Shown: positions 26,447 to 35,449, counted from the stretch's first letter. The stretch is 64,000 nucleotides of DNA from Gemmatimonadaceae bacterium (GCA_037721215.1 JBBJNV010000019.1:1-64000); one strand, 5' to 3'. The notes: a model not told the origin generated them from the letters alone. Translations and numbers: made by a program.

Positions 26447-26644
26447 GTTCGCGCCTGCCCGATCGGGACCATATTTCACGATTCACAACATGCAGCCACC
26501 TGAGATCTCGGGGATCCAACGCAAACGAGCGGTGGCCGCCGGGCGAAGCGCGGAGGCACGCGCACTGGTGAGATAGCAGATTGGCCGATTGACTGGGACC
26601 CCGCCTGCGGGGCTGGCGCGACATTTGACGCCGATTAATTTCTC

Positions 26645-27121
26645 TTGTCTGAACCAATGACTGCGAGCCAAACACCCTCCGATACGCCGGACGCGCGCGA
26701 GCTCGTCCGAAACCTCGTCGGCCTCGAGGCCGATGCTCGAAGCGACGAAGCCCCCGTCGCGGCGAGCGCAACGCTCGCAACCAGCGAGCGTCTATACCGT
26801 GAGCTCTCGCGGTGGGTTGGGTCCGTCGGTTGTCATGCCCTCTTTACGCGCGCGCTTGCCGAAGCGCGTGTCTCTCATCCGCTGCTGACAGGCGTGCGCG
26901 TGCAAAAAGGCGATCAGCCGTACTTCGAGGGAACCGCCGAAATTATCGACGCCCATGGAGCATCGGCCACCGCCGAGGCCTTCGAAGCGATGCTCGTCAC
27001 CCTGGTCGAGTTACTCGGCCGCCTCATCGGCGATGACATGGCGGTGAAGCTGATTCTGCAGAGCCTGCCCGAATTCGTCCGCGACACCCGAAGTCTCGAA
27101 GCCAGGAGGCCAGAAGCATGA
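26645..27121 (+). CDS. hypothetical protein coupled to kaiC-like gene
   Basis: 158 residues (154 if ATG 26657 is used; the tracked start is TTG). Helical, acidic N-terminus; a compact domain from about 50 with R-W-V-G-S-V-G-C-H-A-L-F-T-R-A-L and L-L-G-R-L-I-G-D-D-M-A-V-K-L. No named family. Its stop overlaps the start of the KaiC-like ATPase by 4 bp and a histidine kinase follows, so I infer a regulator or partner of the KaiC-like protein. Confidence 0.72.
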   Translation: MSEPMTASQTPSDTPDARELVRNLVGLEADARSDEAPVAASATLATSERLYRELSRWVGSVGCHALFTRALAEARVSHPLLTGVRVQKGDQPYFEGTAEIIDAHGASATAEAFEAMLVTLVELLGRLIGDDMAVKLILQSLPEFVRDTRSLEARRPEA

Positions 27122-28614
27122 AGGAAAAGAAACGATCTCCAGTTCGAAATCTGGCAACCGGGGTGCCTGGTCTCGACTCAGTGCTCGGCGGAGGCCTTCC
27201 GGAATACTCGTTCAATCTCATCGCCGGCGGTCCGGGCGCCGGCAAGACTACACTCGTTCACCAGCTCATGTTCGCCAACGCCACCGCAGAGCGGCCGGCG
27301 TTGTACTTCACGGTGCTCGGCGAACCGACACTCAAGATGCTGCGGTATCAGCAGCAGTTCGGTTTTTTCGATCATGATCTTGCCGGCTCGGCAATCCAGT
27401 TCATCAACCTCAGCGAAGAGGTGCTGGACGGGAATCTCGACGAAGTCCTGAAGCGCATGGTCGACGAGATCGCGCGATCCAAACCGGGAATCGTGGTAGT
27501 CGATTCGTTCCGCACCATCCGCGAAAACCTCACTCAATCAAGCGAGCACACCACATCCAGTCTCGAGAATTTCATCCAGCGCCTCGCGCTCCATCTCACC
27601 AGTTGGGAAGTGACTTCATTTCTGCTCGGAGAGTATTCCGAGTCTGAGCAACGGGACCCGATCTTCACTGTAGCTGACGGAGTCCTCTGGCTCACCCAGG
27701 CAGTCGACCGCAACTCCGTCGTCCGGAAGCTGCAGGTGATCAAGACTCGCGGGCAGGCGCAGATGCCGGGACTTCACACGTTCCGCATTTCAGATGATGG
27801 ACTGCAGATCTTTCCGCGCATTCCCGAAAGGCAGGACGCGCGGCAGCTTCAGTCGCGAACCCGGATTGCTACCGGAGTTCCGGGGCTGGATGAGATGCTT
27901 GGCGGTGGCATGATCGCTGGGGACGCCGTCATGATCACCGGCCCGGCGGGCAGTGGAAAATCCACTATCACCACCCAGTTCATCGCTGAGGGTCTGCGAA
28001 AGGACGAGACGGCGGTCATCGCGATCTTCGAGGAGTATCCTAAGGACTACGTTGCCCGGGCGGACGCGAGAACTCCCGAAATCGGAAAAATGACTGGCAG
28101 CGGGAAGCTGGAGATCATCTATCTTCGTCCCCTCGACCTGTCGGTCGATGAGACCATGGCCGCTATTCTCGAGGCCGTCCAGCGGCTGGGAGCGACTCGC
28201 GTCGCCATCGACTCTCTCTCCGGATTCGAAGTCGCCCTTGCGCCAACATTTCGAATCGACTTCAGGGAGTCGTTGTATCGCCTGATTGGGGCGTTGACTT
28301 CAACCGGCGTTACCGTCTTCATGACCGCGGAAGTCCTCGACGGATTCTCCTACGAGCGATTTACATCGGAACAGGTTTCGTTCATTACCGATGAAATCAT
28401 CGTGCAGCGATATGTCGAAATCGACAGCGAGATAAAGAGAGTGATGGCTGTGATCAAGATGCGCGGGAGCGATCATAGCCATGGCTTCCACGTCTACGAG
28501 ACAACGGCGAACGGGGTTGTCGTCGGTGAGCCGCTCCAGGGCTACCATGGCATCATCACCGGTACGCCTGCGTTTCATGGCGCAACAGATCAGAACGCTG
28601 GCGGGTTAGTTTGA
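27118..28614 (+). CDS. KaiC-like two-domain ATPase
   Basis: 498 residues with duplicated RecA-like KaiC domains. Domain 1: T-G-V-P-G-L-D, G-G-G-L-P, G-G-P-G-A-G-K-T-T-L (38-47). Domain 2 repeats this at about 252-283 with T-G-V-P-G-L-D-E-M-L-G-G-G and G-P-A-G-S-G-K-S-T-I. The EE pair after Walker A that serves catalysis in KaiC is complete in domain 2 (I-F-E-E-Y-P) but reads L-G-E-P-T in domain 1. Cyanobacterial KaiC is a clock ATPase/autokinase; non-cyanobacterial relatives couple to signalling. No kaiA or kaiB here. Confidence 0.92.
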   Translation: MKEKKRSPVRNLATGVPGLDSVLGGGLPEYSFNLIAGGPGAGKTTLVHQLMFANATAERPALYFTVLGEPTLKMLRYQQQFGFFDHDLAGSAIQFINLSEEVLDGNLDEVLKRMVDEIARSKPGIVVVDSFRTIRENLTQSSEHTTSSLENFIQRLALHLTSWEVTSFLLGEYSESEQRDPIFTVADGVLWLTQAVDRNSVVRKLQVIKTRGQAQMPGLHTFRISDDGLQIFPRIPERQDARQLQSRTRIATGVPGLDEMLGGGMIAGDAVMITGPAGSGKSTITTQFIAEGLRKDETAVIAIFEEYPKDYVARADARTPEIGKMTGSGKLEIIYLRPLDLSVDETMAAILEAVQRLGATRVAIDSLSGFEVALAPTFRIDFRESLYRLIGALTSTGVTVFMTAEVLDGFSYERFTSEQVSFITDEIIVQRYVEIDSEIKRVMAVIKMRGSDHSHGFHVYETTANGVVVGEPLQGYHGIITGTPAFHGATDQNAGGLV

Positions 28615-28661
28615 GCCGCCAGCAGGGAGCCTTTGTCCACCTGCGCGGCAGCTAGCGGAGA

Positions 28662-30443
28662 ATGGAACCCGCGGATGGGCGCGCGACGAGGCGGATGCGC
28701 GCTGGACGGTTTTCGAATGCCAATCAGTTTGCCTGCTACCTGGAAAACGCTCCAGTCCGGATTGCGGTCACCAGTGGCCCGGATCACCTTCTGATTTGCG
28801 CGAACGCTGCTTTTCGCTCCCTGCTACCCACGCCCGGAAATGGCTCGCCAGGCAACGCGCTTGTAGCCGCGTTTCCCGAACCCGAAGCCAGTACGTTGCG
28901 CGCGATCCTGGATGAGGTGTTCCATACTGGCGCGAACACAGAACACCAGGCTGCCTACCCCGCCGGCAACTGGCTGCATGGCAAGTCACTCAGCGTATGG
29001 CGAGTTACTCACGAAGATGACGCGGACGGCCTGGGTATCGAGGTCACCGACATTGCGCGAACAGACTTCGAGCAGGACCTCCAGCGACAACTATCCGAAC
29101 GGATGCTCCTCGGTGCACTCCGGGAGCGCGACGCCGCGGACGCCGCAGAAGCGGCTCGAAAGCGAGCTGTCTTTCTCGCTCACGCGGGTCGCCTGCTCGC
29201 CGAGTCGCTCGATCAGGCAAGCACGCTGATCACGTTGACCCGGCTTACACTTCCGGTGCTGGATGCCTGGTGCATTGTTGACATTCTCGCCGACGACGGG
29301 ACGATTCGACGTCTCGGGATAATTCATACTGATCCTGAAAAACAGCACCTGGCCAGCCAGTTGGAGGGACACTGGATACCGCAGCCGGATGATCCCATCG
29401 GCGCGCCCGCGATGATCCGGAAGCCCGAGACGTGCGCCATCAGCGTAAACATCGATCTGACGATCGTCGCTGCCAGCAATGGCGACGAAAACCTGCGCAT
29501 CCTGCGGGAACTCGAGATCAGTTCATTTCTCACAGTTCCACTGGTGGCACGGAGCAGACTACTGGGTGCAGTGACCTTCGTCGGCACCCGGTCCGATACC
29601 GCTTTGTCCGCTCAGGAGATCGAGCTTGCGGAGGATATAACCAGCCGTGCCGCCATGGCGCTTGATAGCGCCCAGGTTTACGAGGCGGCGATAAAGCTCA
29701 GAGCTGCCGCCGAGTCGGCAAACAAGGCGAAGACGGCATTTCTCGGTGCCATGAGCCACGAGCTGCGCACGCCTCTCAACGCAATCGGCGGATACATCGA
29801 ACTGATCGACATGGGCCTCAGAGGGCCTGTGACAGATGCCCAGCACGCAGATCTCGCACGGATCAAAGCAAGCCAGCAGCATCTGCTCGTTCTCATCACC
29901 GAAATCCTGAACTTTGTGCGAGTCGGAAGTGGCCGTGTGCTATACGACATAAGCGACGTCAATGCGTGCGGTGCCCTCACCCGCGCCGTCGAGTTGATCG
30001 AACCACTCATCGCCAGGAAGGGCCTGAACTGGGGCGGCGTCAGCGGTGATCCAGACCTCGTTGCCCGTGCAGATCCGGAGAAGGTCACTCAGATACTGGT
30101 CAATCTTCTATCCAACGCCATCAAGTTCACGGCGCCGGGTTGCAATGTTGCTGTAGAGTGCCGGGCAGCGGGAGACAGCGTGCATATGACCGTTAGCGAT
30201 ACGGGGCCTGGAATTCCAGCAGATAGATTTGAGAGCATCTTCGAGCCATTCGTCCAGCTGAAGGAGGGACTGGCTGGCCGCGAAAGCGGCGTGGGACTGG
30301 GCCTGGCTATCAGCCGGGACCTGGCGCGGGCGATGAAAGGCGACCTCTCCGTGGCAAGCAAGGAAGGTGAGGGGGCCCGGTTTACGCTGACCCTGCCACG
30401 TGCGAGTGCGACCAACGCAGAGCCCTCACCGCTGACGGGTTAA
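28662..30443 (+). CDS. PAS-GAF histidine kinase downstream of KaiC-like ATPase
   Basis: 593 residues, no membrane segments. PAS-like N-terminus (about 25-140), coiled coil, GAF-like domain (about 175-345), then HisKA with M-S-H-E-L-R-T-P-L-N (phospho-acceptor His) and HATPase with N-L-L-S-N-A-I-K-F-T (N box), D-T-G-P-G-I-P (G1) and G-V-G-L-G-L-A-I-S (G2). A cytosolic sensor kinase. No response regulator is adjacent. It lies 47 bp after the KaiC-like gene on the same strand, so probably one operon and one signalling route. Confidence 0.92.
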   Translation: MEPADGRATRRMRAGRFSNANQFACYLENAPVRIAVTSGPDHLLICANAAFRSLLPTPGNGSPGNALVAAFPEPEASTLRAILDEVFHTGANTEHQAAYPAGNWLHGKSLSVWRVTHEDDADGLGIEVTDIARTDFEQDLQRQLSERMLLGALRERDAADAAEAARKRAVFLAHAGRLLAESLDQASTLITLTRLTLPVLDAWCIVDILADDGTIRRLGIIHTDPEKQHLASQLEGHWIPQPDDPIGAPAMIRKPETCAISVNIDLTIVAASNGDENLRILRELEISSFLTVPLVARSRLLGAVTFVGTRSDTALSAQEIELAEDITSRAAMALDSAQVYEAAIKLRAAAESANKAKTAFLGAMSHELRTPLNAIGGYIELIDMGLRGPVTDAQHADLARIKASQQHLLVLITEILNFVRVGSGRVLYDISDVNACGALTRAVELIEPLIARKGLNWGGVSGDPDLVARADPEKVTQILVNLLSNAIKFTAPGCNVAVECRAAGDSVHMTVSDTGPGIPADRFESIFEPFVQLKEGLAGRESGVGLGLAISRDLARAMKGDLSVASKEGEGARFTLTLPRASATNAEPSPLTG

Positions 30444-30580
30444 GGCCCCGGGAAAATCGCCCCGTGCCAGGGCGGGAACGTTTGATTACGCCGCCGGTAC
30501 AAGACTGAAGCGAACTTCGTGCAAGCAGGGCGAGACTGTCGGTTTTCTTCAGTACGCCCGTCAAGCCGGTAGTTCGCACC

Positions 30581-30678
30581 GGTATGTGGGCGCGAGGTCC
30601 ACAACCGGCTGGAAGGACGAGAATCAGCAACAGTTCGTCGATCCTTCGGACGAACAGGTTCCCGCCCAGCCACATACC
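30581..30678 (+). other. possible structured intergenic element
   Basis: The roughly 300-bp gap between the kinase and the next gene holds a 9-bp long-range inverted repeat, GGTATGTGG (30581-30589) with CCACATACC (30670-30678), enclosing a 7-bp hairpin GTTCGTC/GACGAAC (30633-30655). It could be a structured leader of the small zinc-ribbon gene at 30742. No known riboswitch consensus recognised. Confidence 0.25.
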
Positions 30679-30741
30679 AGCGGCACTTACAGCCTGTCCG
30701 CAACCCTCGGCGCATGAACGGGTTCGGCACTTGGAGGGTCG

Positions 30742-30960
30742 ATGCGCAAGCCTCGTCCGAACACGTACAATCCCGCACAAGCTCTCAATCTCATCAACGG
30801 CGATCGGTCTGGTCGGCCGCTGAGCTGCCCTTCCTGCTCCGGCGTCATCGAGCGCGATCCGGCCCGCTACCCGCCCGCTCCGATGTCTCACGTCACTCTC
30901 CGCTGCCGCAGTTGTGGCCGTACCGCCCGTTATATAGCCGACCGGGCAGGAGCCGCGTAG
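30742..30960 (+). CDS. small zinc-ribbon protein
   Basis: 72 residues with C-P-S-C (30-33) and C-R-S-C (about 55-58), two zinc knuckles 22 residues apart. GGAGG sits 5 bp before ATG 30742, a strong ribosome-binding site. Family not recognised; the neighbours are a histidine kinase upstream and a LigD-type polymerase downstream. Confidence 0.72.
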   Translation: MRKPRPNTYNPAQALNLINGDRSGRPLSCPSCSGVIERDPARYPPAPMSHVTLRCRSCGRTARYIADRAGAA

Positions 30961-31012
30961 TCTCCGCCGCAGCGAGGGCCCGAGCGTTCAAAGACAGGAC
31001 AGGGGAGACGAC

Positions 31013-32083
31013 ATGGCGGCGAAGCGCCCAGTGAAGGGAGCATCGAGCCGCTCTGCGGCACGGAAGCGGGTTTATGCAGAACGAACGCTGGCTGAGACCA
31101 GCACTCCAACGGCGAAACGGCCTTTGCGCAGAGGGAAACACTATCCCGCTCCGAAGATCATCGAGCAGCTCGACTCAATCCAGGTTAGCGGTTCCGGACG
31201 CCTCGAGATTGCCAGCAAGACCGCATTGGATGTGACCAACCTGGGTAAGGTGTTTTTTCCGGAGCAGAAGCTTACAAAGGGTGACCTCATGCGGTATTAC
31301 ACGGAGGTCGCCACCATGATATTGCCGGTCATGGCCGACCGGCCGCTGGTCCTCAAGCGGTTTCCGAATGGAGTGGAAGGCCAGTCGTTCTTCCAGCAGA
31401 ACGCGGGGGACAATGTGCCTGAAGCAGTCCGCGTCGAGACGATCCACACCGAAGGCAGCTCAACCAATCTCCGGATTGTCGGCGGCGATCTGGCAACGCT
31501 TCTTTACACCGTGCAGCTGGGTGCGGTTTCGGTCGATCCGTGGCATGCGCGGGTTCAGACGCTGGACCACGCCGATTATTCGATTCTCGATCTCGACCCT
31601 GGCCCGCGAGCCTCATTCAAGCGTGTCGTGGAAGTGGCCGGATGGGTGCGCGAGACGATGGATGAGCTGGGCTTGCACGGCGCGCTCAAGACGTCCGGTT
31701 CCTCCGGACTTCATATCTATCTGCCACTTCCGCCCGGCACGCCCAATGAAGCGGCGACGCTCGTGGCACAGATAGTCGCGACCAGGGTTACTGAAGCGCA
31801 TCCAATGGCGGCGACGATCGAACGCTTCGTCAAGGACCGGAGTACCACTGCTGTCTATGTGGATTATCTCCAGAACATCATTGGTAAAACCGTGGCCGCT
31901 GCCTACTCCGCCCGCGCCAACCCTCACGCGATGGTTTCGACCCCTCTCGCATGGGACGACCTGACCGACGACCTCGACCCCAGAGAATTCACGATCGAGA
32001 CTGCGCCAGCGCGATTTGCCAGACTGGGAGATATCTGGGCCGCTCAACTCAAAAAGAAAAATTCACTCCGCGCACTCGTCTAG
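31013..32083 (+). CDS. LigD-type primase/polymerase domain protein (standalone)
   Basis: 356 residues. A basic N-terminal tail of about 50 residues, then the archaeo-eukaryotic-primase fold of LigD PolDom: L-G-K-V-F-F-P-E, G-D-L-M-R-Y-Y, R-F-P-N-G-V, S-I-L-D-L-D-P-G-P (metal-binding D-x-D), S-G-S-S-G-L-H-I-Y-L-P-L (catalytic/nucleotide-contact region) and T-P-L-A-W-D-D. In NHEJ this domain fills gaps with ribonucleotides. Here it has no fused ligase or nuclease, and no ku or ligase gene is in the window. Confidence 0.9.
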   Translation: MAAKRPVKGASSRSAARKRVYAERTLAETSTPTAKRPLRRGKHYPAPKIIEQLDSIQVSGSGRLEIASKTALDVTNLGKVFFPEQKLTKGDLMRYYTEVATMILPVMADRPLVLKRFPNGVEGQSFFQQNAGDNVPEAVRVETIHTEGSSTNLRIVGGDLATLLYTVQLGAVSVDPWHARVQTLDHADYSILDLDPGPRASFKRVVEVAGWVRETMDELGLHGALKTSGSSGLHIYLPLPPGTPNEAATLVAQIVATRVTEAHPMAATIERFVKDRSTTAVYVDYLQNIIGKTVAAAYSARANPHAMVSTPLAWDDLTDDLDPREFTIETAPARFARLGDIWAAQLKKKNSLRALV

Positions 32084-32385
32084 CGGGAGCTCACTTTCCT
32101 GAGTGGCAGATCGAGTTGTACTCCGTTGTCGCTTTCGGAGGCGCGGGCGCCATCCGGGAACGTCGCATCGCTGCTCTCATCCACCATGTGGCTGAGCTTG
32201 TAGTACAGATGAAGTGCGTTCACGGGTGCCATAAAGCTTCGCCGGCCCGCCCGCGCAATCGCGACGGCTTCTTCGCGAACGCGGCGTGGCAGATCTTGCG
32301 CCATGGGATGTGCAAGAAGCCGTCTTATCTCTGCTGTGTTCCTCGCCAACAGTGCAGCGCAGAGGCTGTCCAAGAACGCAAGCAT
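32080..32385 (-). CDS. hypothetical protein
   Basis: 101 residues, helical, opening M-L-A-F-L-D-S-L-C-A-A-L-L-A-R and containing Y-Y-K-L-S-H-M-V. No named domain. Converges on the LigD-type gene with a 4-bp overlap of stops. The acidic, ordered sequence and tight packing support a real gene; function unknown. Confidence 0.6.
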   Translation of the reverse strand: MLAFLDSLCAALLARNTAEIRRLLAHPMAQDLPRRVREEAVAIARAGRRSFMAPVNALHLYYKLSHMVDESSDATFPDGARASESDNGVQLDLPLRKVSSR

Positions 32386-32544
32386 GGTGTTTTCGGTGAC
32401 GGGGCTAATTAAACCTTATGTACACATTGCAACTAATACACTCGAAAGGCAATAGGTTCCAGGAGCATTCCCTTTCCGATACAATCCTTTTACCTGAGCC
32501 GTTTATACGTGCCCCTAATCAGGACGACAGCATGTCCCCATTAC

Positions 32545-33219
32545 TCATGACGACATAAGGTCCAGCCGGATACCCCTCTGGGCCTGGCGCCGCTTCCTCG
32601 GAGAATACCGATAGAGTTGCGCAGGCCGGCCCCGCCCCTCGCTGCGCCATTCGTCGCTGGGTTCCACCAGCCAGGCCGCCTGGAGGGCGCGCCGGAAGCT
32701 GGCCTTGTGCAGGCGCTTTGCCAGCAGCAACTCATACGTCTGCTGTAGCTCCGACAGAGTGAACATCTGGGGCAGCAGGCGGAAGGCGATCGGTGCGTGG
32801 TCCATCCGTGAGCGGAGCATGTACATCGCCCCATCCAGCATCAGCCGCTGGCGGGGGAATAGCGCCGGTACATCACCGAGCGCAAACCACGCGAACGCGC
32901 CGCCGACAGGCGATGGTGTGCCCATCGCAACGAGTCCGGCGAACGCCACCGATATCTCCGCGTCCGTCGGGTGTCGCTTTCCGTCGCCGAAGGCCCCAAT
33001 CTGCTCCATCCAGGCTGCTTCCGCTCCGAGCGCCCGCCTGGCTATGCGGGTCGCGGCGCCTTCCAGTCCGTCGCCGCTCGGCGGGACATCCCAGGGGAGT
33101 GCCCACTTCTCCCTGCTCTCGGTGGCCCGCCATAAAAGCACGGCGAGCTGACCGGAAATCTGAGTCAGCAGGACAACATCAACTGTAAATGGGGACTTCC
33201 TGGAGCGGCGGGGAGACAT
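32545..33219 (-). CDS. NrtR-type regulator (Nudix-like domain plus winged helix)
   Basis: 224 residues. The N-terminal part has a Nudix fold (V-D-V-V-L-L-T, W-A-L-P-W-D-V-P) but its Nudix box (G-L-E-G-A-A-T-R-I-A-R-R-A-L-G-A) lacks the R-E-x-x-E-E catalytic core, as in NrtR regulators that bind ADP-ribose without hydrolysing it. The C-terminal winged helix reads F-T-L-S-E-L-Q-Q-T-Y-E-L-L-L, F-R-R-A-L-Q-A-A-W-L-V. NrtR controls NAD metabolism genes; none is adjacent. A palindrome right upstream of the start suggests autoregulation. Confidence 0.82.
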   Translation of the reverse strand: MSPRRSRKSPFTVDVVLLTQISGQLAVLLWRATESREKWALPWDVPPSGDGLEGAATRIARRALGAEAAWMEQIGAFGDGKRHPTDAEISVAFAGLVAMGTPSPVGGAFAWFALGDVPALFPRQRLMLDGAMYMLRSRMDHAPIAFRLLPQMFTLSELQQTYELLLAKRLHKASFRRALQAAWLVEPSDEWRSEGRGRPAQLYRYSPRKRRQAQRGIRLDLMSS

Positions 33220-33230
33220 CGTACCGCGAA

Positions 33231-33251
33231 TTAGTCACTAACGGCGACTAA
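33231..33251. promoter_or_regulatory. palindrome upstream of NrtR-type gene, putative operator
   Basis: TTAGTC (33231-33236) and GACTAA (33246-33251) form an inverted repeat with a 9-bp spacer, starting 12 bp upstream of the NrtR start codon. NrtR operators are about 21-bp palindromes with similar TTAG/CTAA ends. A further TTAGT lies near 33273. Confidence 0.5.
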
Positions 33252-33365
33252 TGTCAAGACTGGATCTTTTGTTTAGTAGCGGTCTGCAATTAAAACCGCA
33301 AATTCCGGCTGCATCTTTATATACGCATGGCGGCTGCGAACGTCAACAACAAGCTCGCGGCCAGA

Positions 33366-35174
33366 CTACCGCGCCACTGCTCTCATGAGACCAGTTCCCC
33401 GTGGAACCGTTCGCGCGGCACCAGCGAGAGGAATGGATATCGGAAGAGTCCCGCCCACTGCCTGCCTGCCGGCAATGGCGCGGGCGGCTGCCGTCTGTGA
33501 CGCCGGGAAACCGCCCCACGCAACAAGATATGCCGAAACAAAGGGAACCTGCTGAAGCAGATACGGATTTCCGAACGCCACCACAATTGGTCGCTTTCCA
33601 CGGACTGCCAGTCGCTGCACGAAATCCGCAAAAGCCTTTGGCGCGCTCGCCGAAACAGCTTCCCAGTTGTGCCCGACATACGAACCAACGATCACGATGT
33701 CCACTGAATCAGCCAGACGCTCAAGTCGGGCATAATCAGCGGATGGATCTTCTGCTGCGAGGAACTCGGCACGAGTCGCTTTATATACCTCACGCAGAGC
33801 CGCATTGAATGCAACACCCGCCGCCAGATCGCTGCGGCGGCCTACCGTCACCGAGAGAACCCGCGACGTCACAGGACCTGCCAGCGGCACCTGCCGCAGC
33901 GAATCCCTCACCAGCGTTATCGATCTTTCAGCAATCTCACTGGCCGCGGCAAGGTTGACACTGTCACCAACGAGAAAGCGAAGAGAATCGAGATTCACCA
34001 GCTTCTGCCGATTCAGCCCGAGATTGTGTTTGGCCTCGAGTATTCGCCGAACGGAGGTGTCGAGGCGTAACTCCGTATAACGACCCTCCCGGACACCCGA
34101 CACCACCGCATCGATAGTCTGGCTGACATCCAGCGGTTGAATGAGAATATCCACTCCCGCCGCCACCGAACGCTTGACAGCCTCCACCGCGCCGTACTGA
34201 TCCAGGACCGCGCGCATGTCCATCGCGTCCGAAATGATTATCCCGTCAAAGCCCAGATCCTTCCTGAGAAGACCCGTTAGCACATTCCCCGACAGCGTCC
34301 CCGGCACACCTGTAGAGTCGAGCGCGGGCATCACACCGTGAAACGTCATCATCGCGCCTACGCCACCCGCAATCGCAGCGCGAAATGGTACCAGCTCGAC
34401 GCTATCGAGTCTGTTTCGGCTCACACCTACGACAGGCAAGGCCAGATGCGAATTGGTCTCTGTGTCGCCGTGACCGGGGAAATGCTTGCCGGTCGCAATC
34501 ATGCCGTTTTTCTGCAGGCCATGGATGAAAGCAACACCCAAGCGGGCAGCCAGCGCCGGATCCTCGCTGTACGACCGCGTATTGATGACCGGATTCGCCG
34601 GATTGTTGTTGACGTCGAGAACAGGCGCGTAGGCAATGTGGATTCCGAGCGCACGCCCTTCGATTGCCGTCAAACGGCCCTGCTGGTACGCCAGTGCGGT
34701 GTCGCGGGTAGCCCCGATCGCCATCTCAGGCGGAAAGACTACAGCTCCCCCGAGGTCGATCGCGTTGGGGACGAAATACCCCCCGCGAGCCCTGTAGCCA
34801 GCGCCAGCCTCGAGGTCCGCGCCGAAAAACAGCGGAATTTTGCTCATTCCCTGCATCGCGTTCAGCTTGGCGGCCAGTTCAGTTGGCGACCCGACTGAAA
34901 TCGTGAACCCGCCCACTTTCTCACGTGCTATGTAGTCGTTCAGCCGCCTCCACTGAGGCGAATCTCCGGGGGTGTAATCGCCGAGCACCGTCGGCCATAC
35001 CATCTGCGCCGCCTTTTCACGGAGCGTCAACCCGGCCATTACCGAATCGACCCATAGGGATGCTGCTGGCCGCTGATTCGGCAACCCGCTCCGTCCTGGC
35101 GCAGTCGCAGGAGCACAGGCGGCAAGAAGAATAACCCCCGCCGTAAGAAGTCTGAATTGCCGGTTTTTGCTCAA
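33366..35174 (-). CDS. GH3 glycoside hydrolase lipoprotein (NagZ-like)
   Basis: 602 residues. Lipoprotein signal peptide with lipobox L-L-A-A-C at about residues 16-20. The GH3 domain carries K-H-F-P-G-H-G-D-T-E-T-N-S-H, the beta-N-acetylhexosaminidase signature with the Asp-His general-acid pair, and G-I-I-I-S-D-A-M-D-M, holding the nucleophile aspartate. A C-terminal GH3-C domain follows. Likely cleaves GlcNAc from muropeptides or chitin-like glycans at the envelope. Length about 600 fits two-domain exported members rather than short cytosolic NagZ. Its start overlaps the YggX-like stop by 4 bp. Confidence 0.92.
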   Translation of the reverse strand: MSKNRQFRLLTAGVILLAACAPATAPGRSGLPNQRPAASLWVDSVMAGLTLREKAAQMVWPTVLGDYTPGDSPQWRRLNDYIAREKVGGFTISVGSPTELAAKLNAMQGMSKIPLFFGADLEAGAGYRARGGYFVPNAIDLGGAVVFPPEMAIGATRDTALAYQQGRLTAIEGRALGIHIAYAPVLDVNNNPANPVINTRSYSEDPALAARLGVAFIHGLQKNGMIATGKHFPGHGDTETNSHLALPVVGVSRNRLDSVELVPFRAAIAGGVGAMMTFHGVMPALDSTGVPGTLSGNVLTGLLRKDLGFDGIIISDAMDMRAVLDQYGAVEAVKRSVAAGVDILIQPLDVSQTIDAVVSGVREGRYTELRLDTSVRRILEAKHNLGLNRQKLVNLDSLRFLVGDSVNLAAASEIAERSITLVRDSLRQVPLAGPVTSRVLSVTVGRRSDLAAGVAFNAALREVYKATRAEFLAAEDPSADYARLERLADSVDIVIVGSYVGHNWEAVSASAPKAFADFVQRLAVRGKRPIVVAFGNPYLLQQVPFVSAYLVAWGGFPASQTAAARAIAGRQAVGGTLPISIPLAGAARTVPRGTGLMRAVAR

Positions 35175-35449
35175 TGGGAAATCGTACCCTGTTTTGTCGT
35201 GTCGATGTCCGACTCATCGCCTGTCTTGAACAGGAATGCGGACATGTTTCTCGTGAGAAACGTACGTGCCTGGGGGTCCATCACATCCAGACCGTAGTGA
35301 TTGATCAACATTGTCTGTTGCCGGCCCCAGTCCGCCCAGCACTGGCGGCAGACCTCCGAGACTATCCTGGTGCCGACCTGACCCGGGAATGGTGGACGCT
35401 CGAATCCTTCGCGAGTCTGTCCGCAACGAGAGCAAGTGACTTCAGCCAT
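35171..35449 (-). CDS. YggX-like iron-trafficking/oxidative-damage protection protein with CxxC
   Basis: 92 residues from ATG 35449. The core P-P-F-P-G-Q-V-G-T-R-I, C-W-A-D-W, Q-T-M-L-I-N-H-Y-G-L and A-R-T-F-L-T-R-N-M matches the YggX family (P-P-Y-P-G, A-W-x-x-W, Q-T-M-L-I-N-E-Y). Unlike E. coli YggX it begins with C-S-R-C and has C-R-Q-C, so it may bind zinc or iron. YggX protects Fe-S clusters from oxidants. A longer GTG start (35479) is possible. It overlaps the GH3 gene by 4 bp. Confidence 0.8.
   Translation of the reverse strand: MAEVTCSRCGQTREGFERPPFPGQVGTRIVSEVCRQCWADWGRQQTMLINHYGLDVMDPQARTFLTRNMSAFLFKTGDESDIDTTKQGTISH

Noticed and set aside
26490-26576. 28-codon ORF between the small zinc-ribbon gene and the KaiC operon
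   Set aside because: No SD, no conserved features and composition like the surrounding intergenic DNA.
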